In this document: piece after piece, positions 1-7,083 of the stretch
Layout of the letters: each line of letters opens with the position of its first letter
Position numbering within the stretch: position 1 is the first letter of the stretch
Notes under the pieces: model-generated
Database searches by the model: none
Told to the model about the DNA's origin: nothing
The model's input: only the letters and a program-made list of their open reading frames with translations
Made by a program: the position numbers and the translations under genes
Source of the DNA: Actinomycetes bacterium
Lineage (GTDB): Bacteria; Actinomycetota; Acidimicrobiia; Acidimicrobiales; Acidimicrobiaceae
Length of the DNA stretch: 10,037 bases
Assembly (NCBI GenBank): GCA_021833085.1
Contig: JAKBGL010000032.1
Coordinates: 1-10,037 of the forward strand
Reading direction: 5' to 3'

Positions 1-192
1 GCGTGAGCACTCGAAGGTCTTATGATAAGCCGTTTCGAAGCAGTAATCGATACCCTTCTCATGAATCTCTACCTTTGGATTAGCTAATTTGAAGTGCAAC
101 TGAGTCGTGACGGCTACTGGTATCAATTGGACTAATTCGATCGGCATGCGGTTTTGATGGTAGTCTACGACATGAGGAGGTGAGTAGGTCAT
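1..192 (-). CDS. Possible partial gene of unknown function, running off the left edge
   Basis: An open frame of 64 codons on the minus strand starts at an ATG (192-190) and continues past base 1 without a stop. The visible protein begins MTYSPPHVVDYHQNRMPIEL and ends at the edge with AYHKTFECSR. I do not recognise a family. It has a mix of hydrophobic and charged residues typical of a soluble protein, and all three plus-strand frames here contain stops, so it may be real. Against it, a stop-free run of this length can arise by chance, no strong Shine-Dalgarno sequence precedes the ATG, and the start overlaps the 5' end of the divergent epimerase gene. An internal ATG at 147-145 would remove that overlap, but it also lacks a ribosome binding site. 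Confidence 0.35.
   Translation of the reverse strand, partial: MTYSPPHVVDYHQNRMPIELVQLIPVAVTTQLHFKLANPKVEIHEKGIDYCFETAYHKTFECSR
174..180 (+). promoter_or_regulatory. Strong Shine-Dalgarno sequence for the epimerase gene
   Basis: GAGGAGG lies ten bases before the ATT at 191 and seven before the GTC at 188. It is the only good ribosome binding site near the expected 5' end of the epimerase. It also forms part of a three-codon mini-frame (ATG AGG AGG TGA, 172-183), probably by coincidence. Its position is the main reason for placing translation start around 188-191 despite the missing canonical start codon. Confidence 0.45.
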
Positions 193-1105
193 TCGTTTCC
201 CATCTGGAGATCAACATGAGATTAGATTCTCTGACCAAGTTGCAGTTATCGCTGAAGTTGGAGCGACGTTACGACTATACCGTTACGGAGAACGCGATGT
301 CATAGACTCTTTTGATGAGAGTGAGATCTGTCCAGCTGCGCATGGCGCTCTTCTTTTCCCGTGGCCCAACCGTATTAAGGGTGGAAGCTACTCTTTTAGA
401 GGACTGAATCTCCAGCTTGATCTGAGCGAACTTTCCACGTCAAGCGCGATTCATGGACTCCTCCGATGGAGACCTTTTGATCTGGTTGCTCGTGGAGGTA
501 ACTATGTGACGTTGAAGACCGAGCTTTGTCCAACCCCGGGTTATCCTTTTGATACGTTATTCGAGATTCACTACCTACTCAGCCGAGAAGGACTTGAGGT
601 ATTTTCAACCGTTACCAACGTTGGTAGCACTACTGCTCCCTTTGGTATAGGACATCACCCCTATATATCGTTTGGTCCTGGCGCTTCCGTAGACGACGGC
701 CTAGTGTCGATGGAAGCTCACTCCTATCTACCCTCTGATCCCAAGTCCGGTTCGATCGAAGAGAAAGTCAGCTGTGCTCAGTCTGACCTTGACTTCTCAA
801 AGGGCAAAGATATGAGAGGAGTTAGACTTGACCATACCTTTTTGGATATGAGTCGGGACCAAAGCGGCAAAAGCTGGGTCCATATCTCTGGCCAAGATGA
901 GCAGGTCGTCGCCTTGTGGATGGATGAACACTACTCCCACGTCCAGCTCTTTAGTAGTGATACGTTAATGGGAGAGAGAAGGCGTAAAGCTATTGCGGTC
1001 GAACCGATGACCTGTGGTCCTCAGGCATTTCGTTCGGGCGAAAGTCTTTTGGAGCTCAATCCATCGGAGCAAGTGTCAATGAGTTGGGGGATGAGTCTTC
1101 TGTGA
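191..1105 (+). CDS. Aldose 1-epimerase (mutarotase) family protein
   Basis: Cytoplasmic beta-sandwich enzyme predicted to interconvert alpha and beta anomers of a hexose or hexose phosphate. Numbered from an ATT start (304 residues, a usual family length), the sequence shows WPNRI at 58-62, AIHG with the catalytic-type His88, GHHPY with His155/156, LDHTF with Asp214 and the probable general-base Glu271 in AVEPM. These match the Arg/His/His/Asp/Glu set of GalM-like enzymes. The frame opens at 188, after a stop at 185-187, and holds no ATG, GTG or TTG until a GTG at 506. That later start would delete the NR and IHG motifs, so it is not credible. ATT (191) or GTC (188), just after the GAGGAGG site, is the likely start; a frameshift near the 5' end is the alternative. 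The stop overlaps zwf, which suggests a substrate linked to glucose 6-phosphate, but specificity cannot be read from sequence. Confidence 0.82.
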   Translation: MRFPSGDQHEIRFSDQVAVIAEVGATLRLYRYGERDVIDSFDESEICPAAHGALLFPWPNRIKGGSYSFRGLNLQLDLSELSTSSAIHGLLRWRPFDLVARGGNYVTLKTELCPTPGYPFDTLFEIHYLLSREGLEVFSTVTNVGSTTAPFGIGHHPYISFGPGASVDDGLVSMEAHSYLPSDPKSGSIEEKVSCAQSDLDFSKGKDMRGVRLDHTFLDMSRDQSGKSWVHISGQDEQVVALWMDEHYSHVQLFSSDTLMGERRRKAIAVEPMTCGPQAFRSGESLLELNPSEQVSMSWGMSLL

Positions 1106-2496
1106 AGGTTACGAACATAGATCAAAGTGTAGATGTACTGGTTGTCTTTGGGATAACAGGAGACTTGGCGCATAAGATGACCATCCCAGCGCTTTACAGG
1201 TTAGAGCAGTCTGGGTACCTTAGCTGTCAGGTAGTAGGGGTTGCACTTGAACCTTGGAGTCAAGATCGCTTAGTAGAGGAGTTTAAAGTTGCGCTCGGTA
1301 ATGATAACGAGAGCGTGGACCAAGACACCCTGGAGTCGTTATTCTCAAAGGTGTCTTACGTGCACGGTGACTTCTCTGATCACAACACCTATCTTCGCCT
1401 AAAAGATGTAGTGGGTAAGTACAGAAATCCGCTGTACTACCTTGAGATTCCCCCGTCTCTATTTGCGCCGGTGATTCATGAACTCGCCTCGGTTGGCTTA
1501 GCGGACAAGGGTAGGTTTCTTATCGAAAAGCCATTTGGAACTGACCTGAGTTCTGCAAAGACTCTCAACGATACCTTGCACAGGGTTATCGCAGAAGAAC
1601 AGATACTGCGTATCGACCACTTTTTAGGCAAGCAACCCGTTTTGGATATCTCTTACTTGAGATTCGCAAACGAGATTATCGAGCCGATGTTATCTAGAGA
1701 ACATGTGGACTCGATCCAGGTGACGATGGCCGAAGACTTTGGAGTAGAAGATAGGGGATCTTTTTATGATAAGGTTGGGGCGGTTAGAGATGTAGTACAA
1801 AATCACCTCTTACAGGTACTTTCTCTTATGACGATGGAGATCCCTACATCAAACAGCTATGGAGCGATTTGGGATAAAAAGGCCGATCTTTTAAAGGCAG
1901 TGACCCCTATGAACCCAAAGACTACGGTCTTTGGACAGTACGAGGGGTATCTTGATGTTCCTGGAGTAGGACCACATTCGAAAACCGAGACCTATGTCGC
2001 AACCGAAGTCGCTATCGAGAACTGGAGATGGCATGGAGTCCCTGTATTTATTCGAGCCGGAAAAGCTCTCTCTGTGCGTTCGACTGAACTTAGAGTTATC
2101 TTTAAAAGAGCTCCTCACCTTCCCTACGTAAGTGACTTGGGTGACCTGCCGCCAAATGAAATGATTCTACGCATTGACCCCAATCCGAGTCTTAGACTGC
2201 AGTTGGCATCTAAGGATGCAGTAGGGAGTCGAGGCAGATCCGTGTCTTTGGATCTGCCTTTTGAAGAAGAGCTGGGAAAGCTACCTCTACCCTATGAACG
2301 TTTAATACATAACGCCTTGATCGGTGACTATTCGTTATTTACAAGGGAGGATTCGGTAGAAGAGAGCTGGCGAATTGTGCAACCCTTGCTGGACCCCGAC
2401 AAGAGCGTAATAGGCTACAAAAAGGGTAGCTTTGGTCCTTCCGATGCAGACGCACTGTGCAAAGGGCACTTGTGTTGGCAGACGCCTTGGATGTAG
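1102..2496 (+). CDS. zwf: Glucose-6-phosphate dehydrogenase
   Basis: Oxidises glucose 6-phosphate to 6-phosphogluconolactone, the first step of the oxidative pentose phosphate pathway. A GTG start is chosen because it overlaps the epimerase stop (GTGA, 1102-1105) with GGGGGATGA just upstream. This gives 464 residues, slightly shorter than E. coli Zwf. A TTG at 1084 would add six residues. Visible motifs are the Rossmann loop GITGDLAHK (17-25), EKPFG (142-146), the substrate/catalytic signature RIDHFLGK (170-177, His173), VRDVVQNH with His235, and a later IRAGKAL segment. The usual Glu after the signature Lys is Gln (GKQPV). The conserved NADP-binding Arg after the second strand (GVARS or GVGRA in typical enzymes) is Leu49 followed by Glu50 (VALEPW), which suggests altered cofactor use. 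The gene lies between the epimerase and gnd in one operon. Function is certain at family level. Confidence 0.96.
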   Translation: MKVTNIDQSVDVLVVFGITGDLAHKMTIPALYRLEQSGYLSCQVVGVALEPWSQDRLVEEFKVALGNDNESVDQDTLESLFSKVSYVHGDFSDHNTYLRLKDVVGKYRNPLYYLEIPPSLFAPVIHELASVGLADKGRFLIEKPFGTDLSSAKTLNDTLHRVIAEEQILRIDHFLGKQPVLDISYLRFANEIIEPMLSREHVDSIQVTMAEDFGVEDRGSFYDKVGAVRDVVQNHLLQVLSLMTMEIPTSNSYGAIWDKKADLLKAVTPMNPKTTVFGQYEGYLDVPGVGPHSKTETYVATEVAIENWRWHGVPVFIRAGKALSVRSTELRVIFKRAPHLPYVSDLGDLPPNEMILRIDPNPSLRLQLASKDAVGSRGRSVSLDLPFEEELGKLPLPYERLIHNALIGDYSLFTREDSVEESWRIVQPLLDPDKSVIGYKKGSFGPSDADALCKGHLCWQTPWM

Positions 2497-2549
2497 CGAG
2501 CGAAGTTTTAACGAGTAACTAACTCCAAAGTCAGAAAGGATATGGGCAG

Positions 2550-3584
2550 ATGGCATCAGATGCTTCAATGCAACTTGGAATGGTAGGCCTTGGTCGAATG
2601 GGTGCGAACATAGTGCGTCGACTAATGAGAGATGGACATCGATGTGTAGTCTATGACGTCAATCGCAAAGCCGTAGACGAGTTGGTGAAAGAGGGAGCAG
2701 CCGGAGCGTACTCCTACGAGGAGTTTGTTGGCAAGCTAGAGGTGCCAAGGAGTATCTGGCTCATGGTCCCCGCGGGTCCGATCACCGAAGATGCTATCTC
2801 TAAGCTATCTGATTACTTGAGTGCAGGTGACGTAGTAATTGACGGCGGTAACTCCTACTACCGTGATGATATAAAACACGCAGGCAGTCTCCGCTCCAAG
2901 GGGATTCATTTTGTTGACTGCGGTACGAGTGGTGGAGTCTGGGGGCTTGAACGCGGGTACTGTCTCATGATTGGAGGAGAGCGCGAAGTTGTCGAAAGGC
3001 TTGACCCGATCTTTGACTCCTTGGCACCGGGAGTAGATGCCGCTGTGCGAACTACTGGAAGATCTGGAGAGGTTACCTCTGAAGAGAAGGGCTATCTGTA
3101 CTGTGGTCCGAGCGGTGCAGGGCACTTTGTTAAGATGGTTCATAACGGGATTGAGTATGGGATGATGGCCGCATACGCGGAAGGCTTGAATATCTTGCAC
3201 AGGGCAAATGTCGGGAAAGAGGATTTTGTAGCTGATGCAGAGACGGCGCCGCTTTCAAATCCGGAGTTTTACCAGTACGACATCGACACCGCAAAGGTAG
3301 CTGAACTTTGGCGTAGAGGCAGCGTAGTGCAGTCGTGGCTGTTAGATCTCACCGCTGAGGCGCTTTTTGACTCTCCGACTTTAGATAAGTTTCAAGGTCG
3401 AGTATCGGACTCCGGAGAAGGTCGATGGACATCGGTAGCAGCTATTGATGAGGGTGTTCCCGCACCTGTACTTACTACCGCCCTATACTCAAGATTTTCT
3501 TCTCGTAACCTCTCGGACTTCGGCGATAAGGTACTCTCCGCTATGAGAAAGGGCTTTGGCGGTCACGACGAGAAGGCAGAATAG
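2550..3584 (+). CDS. gnd: 6-phosphogluconate dehydrogenase, decarboxylating, short (YqeC/GndA-like) form
   Basis: Converts 6-phosphogluconate to ribulose 5-phosphate and CO2, two steps after Zwf. The ATG is preceded by GAAAGGA (2534-2540), nine bases away. The 344-residue protein is the short actinobacterial type, lacking the long C-terminal tail of E. coli Gnd. Motifs: dinucleotide loop GLGRMG (13-18), DGGNS (98-102), DCGTSGG (123-129) and the active-site block GHFVKMVHNGIEY, with Lys195, Asn199 and Glu202 matching the catalytic Lys, Asn and Glu of the family. The end, GVPAPVLTTAL onwards to a C-terminal RKGFGGH, is typical of the short form. The second strand ends VVYDVN: Asp36 sits where NADP enzymes carry Asn-Arg, so NAD+ is the likely cofactor. 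It follows zwf by 53 bases with no terminator, so the two are probably cotranscribed. Confidence 0.96.
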   Translation: MASDASMQLGMVGLGRMGANIVRRLMRDGHRCVVYDVNRKAVDELVKEGAAGAYSYEEFVGKLEVPRSIWLMVPAGPITEDAISKLSDYLSAGDVVIDGGNSYYRDDIKHAGSLRSKGIHFVDCGTSGGVWGLERGYCLMIGGEREVVERLDPIFDSLAPGVDAAVRTTGRSGEVTSEEKGYLYCGPSGAGHFVKMVHNGIEYGMMAAYAEGLNILHRANVGKEDFVADAETAPLSNPEFYQYDIDTAKVAELWRRGSVVQSWLLDLTAEALFDSPTLDKFQGRVSDSGEGRWTSVAAIDEGVPAPVLTTALYSRFSSRNLSDFGDKVLSAMRKGFGGHDEKAE

Positions 3585-3592
3585 GCTGCTGG

Positions 3593-3734
3593 ATCTCCTA
3601 GATAGCCGAGTTCGGCCTGATCATAGATAGCCCGAGGAGCTAGCCAGCGACGTTCTTGATTCAATAGTACGAGCTATAACCTTAATTGAGTCATAACGAT
3701 AGCTCCTCTAGACTTGTATCGTAGACAAGGAGAT
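3593..3734 (+). promoter_or_regulatory. Structured leader with mutually exclusive pairings, some involving the ribosome binding site
   Basis: The 152-base gap between gnd and the membrane-protein gene is dense in complementarity. GAGGAGCTA (3634-3642) is the exact reverse complement of TAGCTCCTC (3700-3708). GAGCTAT (3671-3677) pairs with ATAGCTC (3699-3705). The CTCCT inside the same segment (3703-3707) can pair with the AGGAG ribosome binding site (3728-3732). ATCTCCT (3593-3599) is also an exact complement of AGGAGAT (3728-3734). There is a compact GCCGA/TCGGC hairpin at 3605-3616 and a near direct repeat TAGATAGCC(C)GAG at 3599-3610 and 3624-3636. No U-run follows any hairpin, so I do not call a terminator. 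A regulatory role is inference; purine-rich SD-like motifs can pair by chance. Confidence 0.3.
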
Positions 3735-3736
3735 AG

Positions 3737-4789
3737 GTGCGGTACGCTCTAAGACAGAGGTGGGTTCGAATCTTAACGAGCTACGTGTTGGCCTTAGGCG
3801 GCGTGGTTGTCAGCGTATATCTTCTCGTTCCAAAGACCTCGGAGTTAAGGGCTATCAGATCGGTATTGAACGACTCCGATACGTGGCTTTTGCTAGTGGC
3901 GGGAGGCTTGGAACTTCTATCTATCTGGTTCTATGCCCTTACAACGAGACAGCTGACGCAACGACATAAGGAACGGATCTCAAAGAGATTTATTCTTGCA
4001 GTAACGGTAGCAGCGACCGCTATTGGCAATTCACTTCCATTTGGAGCGGGAGTCACCGCCGTGTATGCGTTTCGGAAGCTGGAGAGCCGTGGGGTAAGCC
4101 GTAAGGACTCTGTTCTCGCTGTAGGCGCTACGAACGCGGTTGCCGTAGCTACTCTTGCTCTCTTGGCTGCTCTAAGTGCACTGTTAGGTGGGAGTACAGT
4201 TCTAAATGGAGGCGATATCGTCATACTGTTGGGTGTGGGTGCACTTGCGTTTTTGTTGGTTGCATACGTCCGACTCGCAGTAAGGTCCCTCGTCTACGTA
4301 TTTGAAGTTCTAAGGGGCCTGCGAAGGTATGGCTTTGGCGAGGCTCGAGATAGGGCTAGAACAAAAGGTGCCGAGGTGGCTGACTTTGAACTCTCACGAG
4401 CTGACCTCGCCTTTGCGTCCTTCTATGCCTTCTTGAACTGGTTCTTTGACCTGTTGGCGCTCCTGTTGGCGGTTCATATCGTTCACGCCCACGTTCCATT
4501 GTTTGGAGTTGTGGCAGCCTACTTCGTCGGAGCCCTTGCGGCTAACCTACCGATAACTCCAGGCGGATTGGGCGTAGTTGAGGGATCTCTTGCGGTTGCA
4601 TTAATAGCATTTGGTGGGGGCCGTACGACGGTTCTTGCCGCGGTTTTGCTTTATCGTCTAGTTAGCTTTTGGATCTGGTTGCCTACGGGATGGATAGTTC
4701 ACTTTGTCATGTCATTTTTTAATCAAAGACAGCATCGTATGACCGTTGAGTTCGTTGAAACGCTTGTAGATGGGGAGGTATCGAGCTAA
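3737..4789 (+). CDS. UPF0104/YbhN-type integral membrane protein (lysylphosphatidylglycerol synthase TM-like)
   Basis: A polytopic membrane protein of 350 residues, resembling the N-terminal flippase-like domain of MprF and the stand-alone YbhN family. The GTG start follows AAGGAG (3727-3732) at a short spacing of four bases. I see about eight hydrophobic segments, near residues 12-32, 48-68, 84-111, 124-150, 158-185, 224-248, 255-290 and 297-327. Family hallmarks are the NSLPFGAG turn with AFRKLESRGVSR behind it (98-122), the signature LPITPGGLGVVEG (271-283), and the final LLYRLVSFWIWLPTGW helix (304-319). There is no aminoacyl-transfer domain, so it is not itself an LPG synthase. Stand-alone members are proposed to handle lipids or lipid-linked molecules; the substrate here is unknown. 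A lipoprotein gene begins on its last base, so the two are translationally coupled. Confidence 0.85.
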   Translation: MRYALRQRWVRILTSYVLALGGVVVSVYLLVPKTSELRAIRSVLNDSDTWLLLVAGGLELLSIWFYALTTRQLTQRHKERISKRFILAVTVAATAIGNSLPFGAGVTAVYAFRKLESRGVSRKDSVLAVGATNAVAVATLALLAALSALLGGSTVLNGGDIVILLGVGALAFLLVAYVRLAVRSLVYVFEVLRGLRRYGFGEARDRARTKGAEVADFELSRADLAFASFYAFLNWFFDLLALLLAVHIVHAHVPLFGVVAAYFVGALAANLPITPGGLGVVEGSLAVALIAFGGGRTTVLAAVLLYRLVSFWIWLPTGWIVHFVMSFFNQRQHRMTVEFVETLVDGEVSS

Positions 4790-5160
4790 TGAGACGAAGA
4801 ACTGTCGGAGTCATCTCATCGGTAGCTTTGACCTTGAGCCTTTCTAGTTGTGGCGCCTCCAACTCCACGGTAGGGACCTCGGCAAACAACTGCTTGATAC
4901 CGCTAGCTGCCGCACTTCGTTCGCACCATCAAGGTACTCAACTCCTTGGAGTTCGCCTGGTATCAAGTGAGGTAGCTATGAGGTATCACTTTATTAGATC
5001 TACAACCCATAGAGACGTCTGTCTTGTGGGCTTTCGTCTAAGTAGTAGTGCTTCGGACAGTGACTCTATGGTGGTGTACGCCTACTACCAAAGTTCGTCT
5101 AAAGTGGTCGGAGTTCGTACCATGCAACGGCATAGATTTAGAATAAACCACCTTCTGTGA
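4789..5160 (+). CDS. Small predicted lipoprotein, unknown function
   Basis: A 123-residue protein whose ATG shares one base with the preceding stop (TAATG), with GGGGAGG about a dozen bases upstream. The N-terminus is a clear lipoprotein signal: MRRR, a hydrophobic stretch from residue 6 to 18, then the lipobox LSSC with the lipidated Cys21. The mature part starts with a Ser/Thr/Asn-rich linker (22-34), followed by a roughly 85-residue domain ending in basic HRFRINHLL. It holds two cysteines, Cys35 and Cys78, which could form a disulfide outside the cell. I do not recognise a domain. Translational coupling to the YbhN-like membrane protein suggests a shared task at the outer face of the membrane, but that is inference from position only. 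Confidence 0.75.
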   Translation: MRRRTVGVISSVALTLSLSSCGASNSTVGTSANNCLIPLAAALRSHHQGTQLLGVRLVSSEVAMRYHFIRSTTHRDVCLVGFRLSSSASDSDSMVVYAYYQSSSKVVGVRTMQRHRFRINHLL

Positions 5161-5191
5161 GTCCTCATAGGATGTACCAAAGTAAACCGTC

Positions 5192-7018
5192 CTATTCAGA
5201 GGTTCGTTTTTGGTTTTTAGAGCGGGCTCTCATGGACGGATCTAAGATTACCTTTCGAATCCGAACCGACTTTGGCGTGACCTCGACGCACTCGTCGTCG
5301 CTTATGAACTCTAGAGCCGACTCCAAGGTATGTGTATGAGGAGGAGAGAGCCTTACTAGCTCTTCGGCCGTGGATGACCTTACGTTCGTTAACTTCTTTT
5401 CTTTGGTCGGATTTACATCCATATCTTCAGTACGGGAACTCTCCCCGATGACCATACCTTCGTAGACCTCCTCGGTAGGTGCGATAAAGAGCTGACCTCT
5501 TTCTTGGAGGTTTAACAGTGCGTACGATGTGGCAACACCGCTTCGATCAGCTACGAGTGAACCGGATGACCTGGTCCGAATGTCCCCAGCGTGCGGGGCG
5601 TAAGAGTCAAAGGCATGGTGCAAGATTGCAGTACCACGAGTATTTGACAGAACCTCTGATCTCAGTCCGAGCAGCCCTCGTGAAGGAATGAGATAGATTG
5701 CGCGCATCCATCCGCTACCATTTTGCGTCATGGACACTAGCGAAGCTTTCCGAACGGCTACTGACTGCGTTAGTGCACCAAAGTACTCTTCCGGTATATC
5801 CACCTCTAGTCTCTCGAAAGGCTCTTCAAGCTTTCCGTCGGCACCTACTCTGGTGATCGCCCTTGGTTTTCCTACTGTAAGTTCGAATCCTTCTCGGCGC
5901 ATAAGTTCAATCAATACCGCAAGAGCCAGCTCGCCTCGACCTTGAACCTCGAAGCTGTCGGCTCTGTCTGTAGGAAGTACCTTGATCGAAACGTTTCCTA
6001 TGAGTTCGTTGTCAAGTCGAGTCTTTATCAGACGAGCTGTTACTTTTTTCCCATCTCGTCCCGAGAGCGGCGAGGTGTTTGCTGAGAAGTTCATAGAGAT
6101 AGCTGGTTCTTCGACCTCGATAGGAGGAAGTGGGAGAGGTGTTTCAACCGATGTGAGCGTCTCACCGATAGTAACATCAGGTATGCCGGCAACTACAGCG
6201 ATATCACCACAGTGGACGATATCTGCTGGAACTCTATCGAGGTTCTGAGCGACGAAGACCTCGCCGATCCTGACTCGACTATTTGAGCCGTCTCTTCTAT
6301 ACCATGCGACGGTCTCACCTCTCCTTAGAGCACCGTTCATCACTCTACATACGGCAAGTCGTCCTAGATACGGAGAGGCATCGATGTTGGCTACAAGCGC
6401 CTGAAGTGGCGCTGTGTCCTCGCCCACTAAGGGATGTATGTACTTGGTTAGGGTCTCAAAAAGTGGCTCAAGGGTGGTCGACTCCTCTTCGAGTGATCTC
6501 TTAGCCCAGCCCGAGCGACCAGAGGCGTAAAGTATGGGAAACTCAATCTGCGTTTCATCGGCACCAAGGTCGATAAAGAGCCCCAAAATATCGTCGAGAA
6601 CCTCATCTGGACGTGCGTCTGGTCTGTCAATTTTGTTGATCACAACGACGATCGGTAGCGTTGCCTCAAGTGCTTTACGTAAAACAAAGCGAGTCTGAGG
6701 AAGAGGTCCCTCGGCAGCATCCACGAGTAAGATAGCACCGTCGACCATTGTTAGACCGCGCTCAACCTCGCCTCCAAAGTCTGCGTGACCGGGAGTATCG
6801 ACTATGTTGATTTTAGTGCCGTTCCACTCCAAGGCGATGTTCTTTGCCAAAATGGTGATACCTTTTTCTCGCTCTAAGTCCATAGAGTCAAGCACGCGGT
6901 CAACGACCTCTTGGTTATCTCGGAAAGCCCCACTTTGTCGTAGCATGGAGTCCACAAGGGTAGTTTTCCCATGATCTACGTGGGCTATTATAGCTACGTT
7001 TCGGATTTCAGTGAACAA
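5192..7018 (-). CDS. typA: Ribosome-associated translational GTPase TypA/BipA
   Basis: An EF-G-like GTPase that binds the 70S ribosome and aids large-subunit assembly and growth under stress. With a TTG start at 7018 it has 608 residues, almost the length of E. coli BipA, and begins MFTEIRNVAIIAHVDHGK as the family does. GAAGGTGG lies about ten bases upstream of this TTG. The upstream ATG at 7060 has no ribosome binding site and would add 14 atypical residues. GTPase motifs: G1 AHVDHGKT (12-19), G2 region GITI (53-56), G3 DTPGHADF (74-81) and G4 NKID (128-131). The BipA-specific C-terminal half is intact: IPSRGLLGLRSE, EEVYEGMVIGE, NPTKEKKLTN and EVTPKSVRIRK. It lies 65 bases downstream of ctaG on the same strand and is probably cotranscribed. 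Its stop faces the lipoprotein stop across 31 bases with no obvious terminator. Confidence 0.97.
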   Translation of the reverse strand: MFTEIRNVAIIAHVDHGKTTLVDSMLRQSGAFRDNQEVVDRVLDSMDLEREKGITILAKNIALEWNGTKINIVDTPGHADFGGEVERGLTMVDGAILLVDAAEGPLPQTRFVLRKALEATLPIVVVINKIDRPDARPDEVLDDILGLFIDLGADETQIEFPILYASGRSGWAKRSLEEESTTLEPLFETLTKYIHPLVGEDTAPLQALVANIDASPYLGRLAVCRVMNGALRRGETVAWYRRDGSNSRVRIGEVFVAQNLDRVPADIVHCGDIAVVAGIPDVTIGETLTSVETPLPLPPIEVEEPAISMNFSANTSPLSGRDGKKVTARLIKTRLDNELIGNVSIKVLPTDRADSFEVQGRGELALAVLIELMRREGFELTVGKPRAITRVGADGKLEEPFERLEVDIPEEYFGALTQSVAVRKASLVSMTQNGSGWMRAIYLIPSRGLLGLRSEVLSNTRGTAILHHAFDSYAPHAGDIRTRSSGSLVADRSGVATSYALLNLQERGQLFIAPTEEVYEGMVIGESSRTEDMDVNPTKEKKLTNVRSSTAEELVRLSPPHTHTLESALEFISDDECVEVTPKSVRIRKVILDPSMRARSKNQKRTSE

Positions 7019-7083
7019 GGACTTAGACCCACCTTCGAGTATTGCAAAAGTACAACGCATGTTGTAGCGTTAGAGTATGTATT

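Noticed and set aside
172..183. Three-codon mini-frame ATG AGG AGG TGA before the epimerase
   Set aside because: Attractive as a coupled leader peptide with rare Arg codons, but it coincides with the ribosome binding site and has none of its own, so chance is the simpler reading.
1084..1101. Zwf starting at the TTG at 1084
   Set aside because: Possible, but the GTG at 1102 gives the common GTGA stop-start overlap with a purine-rich site upstream, and the Rossmann motif still lies at a normal distance.
506..1105. Epimerase starting at the GTG at 506 (199 residues)
   Set aside because: This would remove the NRI and IHG catalytic motifs that lie upstream in the same uninterrupted frame, and no ribosome binding site at proper spacing supports it better than the GAGGAGG at 174.
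2805..3200. Minus-strand frame of 131 codons inside gnd
   Set aside because: It lies fully antisense to strongly conserved gnd motifs and shows no domain or ribosome binding site.
3605..3616. GCCGA/TCGGC hairpin as a terminator after gnd
   Set aside because: The stem is short and is followed by CTGATCATAG rather than a T-run.
3653..3680. Promoter with TATAAC (3675-3680) as the -10 box
   Set aside because: The TTGATT upstream is only 13 bases away, and the hexamer at a correct distance (TTCTTG) matches the -35 consensus poorly.
5157..5339. Plus-strand frame of 60 codons after the lipoprotein
   Set aside because: It is antisense to the 3' end of typA, has no recognisable domain and its composition follows from the opposite strand.
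7019..7060. TypA starting at the ATG at 7060
   Set aside because: No ribosome binding site precedes it, and the extra 14 residues do not belong to the family. The TTG at 7018 has GAAGGTGG upstream and gives the standard N-terminus.
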